NCBI RefSeq assembly: GCF_902497875.1
Contig: NZ_CABVHY010000024.1
Span: 56,529 to 120,528 of the forward strand
Direction of reading: 5' to 3'
DNA length: 64,000 bases
Origin: Pseudomonas fluorescens
GTDB taxonomy: Bacteria > Pseudomonadota > Gammaproteobacteria > Pseudomonadales > Pseudomonadaceae
In this document: one piece after another, positions 61,001-64,000 of the stretch
Numbering within the stretch: position 1 is the first letter of the stretch
How the letters are laid out: each line of letters opens with the position of its first letter
Notes under the pieces: model-generated
What the model saw: the letters and a program-made list of their open reading frames with translations, nothing else
Database searches by the model: none
What the model was told of the DNA's origin: nothing
Position numbers and translations under genes: made by a program

Positions 61001-64000
61001 CACCTCACTCCCCAAAGAGCCATTGACCGTGATCGTGCCATTGGCAAAGCGCAGTTGCTCGACCGCTTTGATCTGGTCTCGCCCCGCCTCGCCACTCCCT
61101 GCGCCCGCCTCGACCGCCAGATAGCCATGCGGATCGAAGGTGAAGGTGTACTGGCTAATACCGGCGCTATAGCGCGCGCTGTCGCTGCCTGCTCCACCGT
61201 CGAGCCGATCGTTGCCAGCACCGCCGTCGAGTTCGTCATCGCCCGCGAGGCCAAGCAACGTGTCATTACCGCCGTGGCCCAACAGGCGGTCGGCCGATGC
61301 TGTGCCGGTCAGCGGATCGTCGCCGGCACCGCCTTCGATCAGATTGATCACGCCGCCTGCTGGCGACGTGGCAGGCGAGAAGTTGTCGAGGGTCAGTGTT
61401 GCCGCATTGGTATTCTGCAGTGTAATAACGGTCTGCCAACTGTTGGTGGCCACACCCACACCGTCCCGATCCCACTGCAGCAGCGTGTCGGCACCTTGCT
61501 GCACCAGCCGCAGGTAACCCAGCGCCGGATCGAACGGATTGCCGGCACTGTAGCCGCTGCTGTTGGTCAGCAAGGTGGTGATGTCGAGGATGTCGCCCGT
61601 GACGCCGGGAGCGAAGTCGCTGACGAGCAGTTGGCCGATGGAGTTAGGCTGCAACTGGTAGGTGTCACGTCCACTGCCACCGATGACCGTGGTGACGGAA
61701 TTGACGTTGCTCTGGTTGACATTAATCGTGTCGTCACCGGCACCCGCGTCGAGACTGTTATTGGCGACCTGGCCGGACCCATCGATATCCCTCAGGATAT
61801 CGTTGCCATCACCGCCAAGGAGCATATCGCTACCCTCACCTGCGGACAGAGCGTCATTACCGCTACCGCCGTCGAGCGTGTCGTTGCCATTACCACCGAT
61901 CAAAGTGTCGTTGCCGGCCAAGCCATAGATCGCATCGTCGAACACGCTGCCAGTGAGCAAGTCATCATTGGGCGTGCCGACCAGTGTGCTAAGCAGGTTC
62001 AACGTGAAGTCATCGCTCGCCGAGAGCCCGCCCGAGTCAGTCGCCGTTACGGTGATGGCAATTCCCCCTGGTTGGGTGCCTGCCGCAGGCGTGCCACTGA
62101 AACTGCGGCTCGGCCCATCAAAGCTCAGCCACGCCGGTAATGGGTCACCATTGGCCAAGCGGGCAGTCAGGACCAGGCTGTCGCCAGCATCGATGTCAGC
62201 AAAGGTATTCGCCGGCAACGTGTAGGCAACCGCTTGCCCTAGCCCGTTGAGTTGGTCGATCAAGGCCACCTGCAGTGTCGGTGCATCATTCACCCCTAGC
62301 AGGCTGAAGCCCTGGGTAGCGGCGGCTGAACCGCCGTTACCATCGATCACCTGGTAATTAAACGTGACCGCGCCGTTGTAATTGGCATCCGGCGTGAAGG
62401 TCCAGCTGCCGTTTCCGTTATCGGCCAACGTGCCATGGTTGGCGCTGAGGTTGGTGACGGACAAGGTATCGCCGTCCGGATCGCTGGCGTTGGCCAGCAG
62501 CTGGGCGGCGGTGATCGAATAGGTGCTGTCTTCCGTGCCATTGGGCAAGTTGACCGGTCCGCTGACGGTAGGCCCATCGTTGACCGCGGTGACATTAACG
62601 CTCAGGGTATTGGCGTTGACCGCGAAGGCCGTGCCGTCGCTGACCTTGAAGCCGATGCTGGCGTAGTCGCTGCCATTGCCATTGAGCGCCGGGACGAATT
62701 GCAGTTTGCCGGCGTCGAGGTCGGCCTTGCTGATGACCTGGTCCTGAACCACCGCGATCCAGCTGCTGCCGTTGTGGTACTGCAGGCTGCCGAGCACTGG
62801 CAGGCTGGTAATTTTCACCGCGGCCAACGGGGTATTTTCCGGGTCGCTGTAGATGCCGAAGTCGGCGCTGCCGAGGATGACTGGCGTGTCCTCCAGGGTG
62901 GTCCGGGTGTCGTTGGTGGAAGTCGGCGCGACGTTGACTGGGCTGGTCGCCGCGGCCTTGAGGGCAGCAGCGTTCCAGGTCACGTTGTTGTCGAAGCGCA
63001 CCCGGTCGATCTCGTAATCGAGGCCCAGATAAAAATTTTTCAGGGTCAGGGTCTGCGAGGTCGCCAGCACCACCATCTGCAGGTCGTTGCCGCTTTGCAC
63101 GAAGCGCACGTGGTTACTGTTGAGCCCCACCAACTGCACGGTATCGATGTCGGCGCTGACACCGCCACTGTTGTCGATCACGTCATTGCCGTAATTGGTG
63201 CCATACAGGTAAGTGTCGCTGCCGCGGAGGCCGGCGAGCAGGTCATCGCCGGCACCGCCATCGAGGCGGTTGATCCCGGTGTTGCCGGTCAGGCTGTTGG
63301 CCAGGGCATTGCCGGTGCCGTTGAGATTGGCACTGCCGCTGAGTTCGATATTTTCCAGGTTGGCGCCAAGGGTGTAGTTCAGCGAAGTACGGACAGTATC
63401 GTTGCCGCCCCCTGCCAGTTCGATCAGGGTGTCACCGAGATTATCGAAGACATAGATATCGTCGCCGCTGCCACCCGTCATGCTGTCGCTACTGGCACCC
63501 CCATCGAGCAGGTCATTGCCGGCATCGCCGTTCAGGGTGTCATTGCCGATGCCGCCGAGCAGCGTGTCATTGCCGTCGCCGCCCTGGAGCAGGTCGTTGC
63601 CGGCACCGCCGTCAAGCAGGTTGTTTCCGGCATTGCCGATCAGGGTGTTGGCCGCCCCGTTGCCGGTGCCATTGAGGTTGCCGCTGCCGGTCAGGGTCAG
63701 GCGCTCGAGGTTAGTGCCCAAGGTGTAGCTGATGCTGGCCTGGACCAGATCATCCCCGGCGTTGCTGCCCTCCACCACCCCATCGCCGGCGGCATCCACC
63801 ACAAACGTGTCATTGCCCAGACCGCCTTCCATGCGGTCGTTGCCGCTGCCGCCGTCGAGGAAGTCATTGCCGCCGTTGCCATACAGCGTGTCATTGCCTC
63901 CCAGGCCCAGAAGACTGTCATCGCCGGGATTGCCGTTGATCACGTCGGCGCCGTTGGTTGGTACCACCGGCGGGTAATAGAGATTGGCCAGTGCCTCGGT
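58031..64000 (-). CDS. Giant RTX secreted protein, C-terminal ~1,990 residues (partial)
   Basis: The frame is open through the right edge, so the true N-terminus is outside. In order (N to C as visible): several GGxGxDxLx RTX blocks (~1-290), a cadherin-like and VCBS/tandem-type region (TLEDTPVILGSADFGIY, NDGPTVSGPVNLPNGTEDS), an Ig-like putative domain with LPAWLSFDGPSRSFSGTPAAG, further RTX blocks, then seven ~55-residue repeats (DGGYVVSW..., ...GIYAQRYD..), an RTX-plus-linker unit, seven more repeats, and a type I secretion tail (TGADTFQFAQLPGNRADMITDF, LYYDADGAANGNAVAVVTL, TASDVQLYV). It should leave through a type I secretion system, bind calcium and act as an adhesin or surface or released protein. 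No secretion genes are in the window. Confidence 0.9.
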   Translation of the reverse strand, partial: TEALANLYYPPVVPTNGADVINGNPGDDSLLGLGGNDTLYGNGGNDFLDGGSGNDRMEGGLGNDTFVVDAAGDGVVEGSNAGDDLVQASISYTLGTNLERLTLTGSGNLNGTGNGAANTLIGNAGNNLLDGGAGNDLLQGGDGNDTLLGGIGNDTLNGDAGNDLLDGGASSDSMTGGSGDDIYVFDNLGDTLIELAGGGNDTVRTSLNYTLGANLENIELSGSANLNGTGNALANSLTGNTGINRLDGGAGDDLLAGLRGSDTYLYGTNYGNDVIDNSGGVSADIDTVQLVGLNSNHVRFVQSGNDLQMVVLATSQTLTLKNFYLGLDYEIDRVRFDNNVTWNAAALKAAATSPVNVAPTSTNDTRTTLEDTPVILGSADFGIYSDPENTPLAAVKITSLPVLGSLQYHNGSSWIAVVQDQVISKADLDAGKLQFVPALNGNGSDYASIGFKVSDGTAFAVNANTLSVNVTAVNDGPTVSGPVNLPNGTEDSTYSITAAQLLANASDPDGDTLSVTNLSANHGTLADNGNGSWTFTPDANYNGAVTFNYQVIDGNGGSAAATQGFSLLGVNDAPTLQVALIDQLNGLGQAVAYTLPANTFADIDAGDSLVLTARLANGDPLPAWLSFDGPSRSFSGTPAAGTQPGGIAITVTATDSGGLSASDDFTLNLLSTLVGTPNDDLLTGSVFDDAIYGLAGNDTLIGGNGNDTLDGGSGNDALSAGEGSDMLLGGDGNDILRDIDGSGQVANNSLDAGAGDDTINVNQSNVNSVTTVIGGSGRDTYQLQPNSIGQLLVSDFAPGVTGDILDITTLLTNSSGYSAGNPFDPALGYLRLVQQGADTLLQWDRDGVGVATNSWQTVITLQNTNAATLTLDNFSPATSPAGGVINLIEGGAGDDPLTGTASADRLLGHGGNDTLLGLAGDDELDGGAGNDRLDGGAGSDSARYSAGISQYTFTFDPHGYLAVEAGAGSGEAGRDQIKAVEQLRFANGTITVNGSLGSEVLVNTTTASDQYSPSVAALVDGGYVVSWTSINQDGSGYGIYAQRYDASSVAVGGEVRVNTTIANDQVDPSVAALADGGYIVSWMSSGQDGSGAGVFAQRYDSSGSVMGGEVRVNSSTLDSQQQPAVSALSAGGYVVSWMSYSQETNSWDIYVQRYDATGAVVGGEERVNTSTANSQGDPAVVVLADGGYVVTWVSEGQDGSGDGIYSQRYDASGAAVGGEVRVNSSTVESQLRPSIGALSDGDYVVSWMSRGQDGSGWGIYAQRYDTGGAAVGGEVRVNSTTASDQQSPSVAGLADGGYLVSWMSSEQDGSTTGIYLQRYDASGTAQGGEVRVNTVTDNEQQSPSVAALADGGYVVSWISFGQENNSWDIYAQRYDVSGQTVTNTLTLEGDAGDNLVQLGSGDERIAGGGGNDTLFGGEGHDIALYHGSQHDFAIIVQAFDQISVNDLNAADGNEGIDILHDFESLQFSDGVQLQALRREVLVVNSSTFDSKQQPAISALSDGGYVVSWMSSGQDGSGFGIYLQRYNTSGATVGNEVRINSTIASDQQSPSVAALADGGYVVSWMSSGQDGSGFGIYAQRYDTSGETVGMEVRVNTVTTNDQDNPIVAALSDGGYVVSWMSSDQDGSGFGIYAQRYDSNSSAVGVEVRVNSVTASDQLTPSVAALSDGGYVVSWMSSGDGDGYGIYLQRYDSSGSALGVELRVNTVTAHHQVEPSVAAFADGGYVVSWMSFRQDGSSFGIYAQRYDTNGIAVGGEVQVNSTTLDSQQQPSICTLSDGGYVVSWESAGQDGNGIYAQRYDTGGSAVGGEVCVYISTLDGQMQPAISALIDGGYVVSWMSRGNNSASGIHTQRYDANGNPVVDHLEWTGDASANLIRSTVETDWFSGGTGADTFQFAQLPGNRADMITDFTQGSDVLALNSGLFNLQGQTVAETLANVSGTLNEVAGAHLVFNQNDHTLYYDADGAANGNAVAVVTLTGVSTLTASDVQLYV

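Overview
The window looks like the chromosome of a fluorescent Pseudomonas (P. fluorescens complex). The reasons are high GC, REP-type repeats typical of that group (the GTAGGAGCGAGC...GCTCGCTCCTAC and GATCGCAG...CTGCGGCAGCTCCTAC families) between many genes, an OprD porin, an orphan Pseudomonas-type RHS toxin and a complete achromobactin locus in the gene order known from Dickeya and P. syringae. This is inferred from gene content alone.

Layout. 1-1.4 kb: end of a deleted prophage (two late genes abutting a 5'-truncated integrase) next to tRNA-Leu(UAA) and tRNA-Cys(GCA). 1.7-9.3 kb: housekeeping or stress-type enzymes (alpha/beta hydrolase, PhnB/VOC protein, polysaccharide deacetylase lipoprotein, an erythromycin-esterase / small hydrolase / phosphoribosyltransferase group, an LTA-synthase-like membrane sulfatase). 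9.4-12.2 kb: an arsenate resistance operon arsR-gapdh-arsJ. 12.1-13.9 kb: an islet holding an IS5-type transposase remnant and an orphan RHS toxin gene. It is bounded by two direct copies of the arsR leader, so the toxin gene lies downstream of a copied ars promoter. 14.1-18.9 kb: four-gene efflux operon (DUF2955/FUSC-like, HlyD, NodT/OprM-type lipoprotein, AI-2E/PerM family). 19.2-25.4 kb: branched-chain-type ABC importer (two ATPases, binding protein, two permeases) plus an OprD porin, preceded by a perfect 14-bp palindrome. 25.9-28 kb: small genes and a 351-bp element with inverted ends that may be a MITE.

28.1-48.2 kb is the functional centre: achromobactin. An ECF sigma/FecR/TonB receptor signalling set is followed by acsF, acsD, acsE, yhcA, acsC, acsB, acsA, then the ferric-siderophore ABC importer cbrA-D, a FhuF-like iron reductase and an RraA-fold protein. 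Most of the genes from acsD onward overlap or nearly touch, which implies one translationally coupled operon. Fur-box-like sites lie upstream of both the sigma gene and acsF. Together the genes make, export, sense, import and reductively unload the siderophore.

48.6-57.8 kb: a TorF-type outer-membrane protein, then an amine/polyamine-type utilisation set (amidohydrolase, FAD amine oxidase, PotF-like binding protein, glutamine-synthetase-like ligase, AraC regulator) and a LuxR-type regulator. 58.0-64.0 kb: the C-terminal ~1,990 residues of a giant RTX protein, with two blocks of seven ~55-residue repeats that may form two seven-bladed propellers. Its N-terminus lies outside the window.
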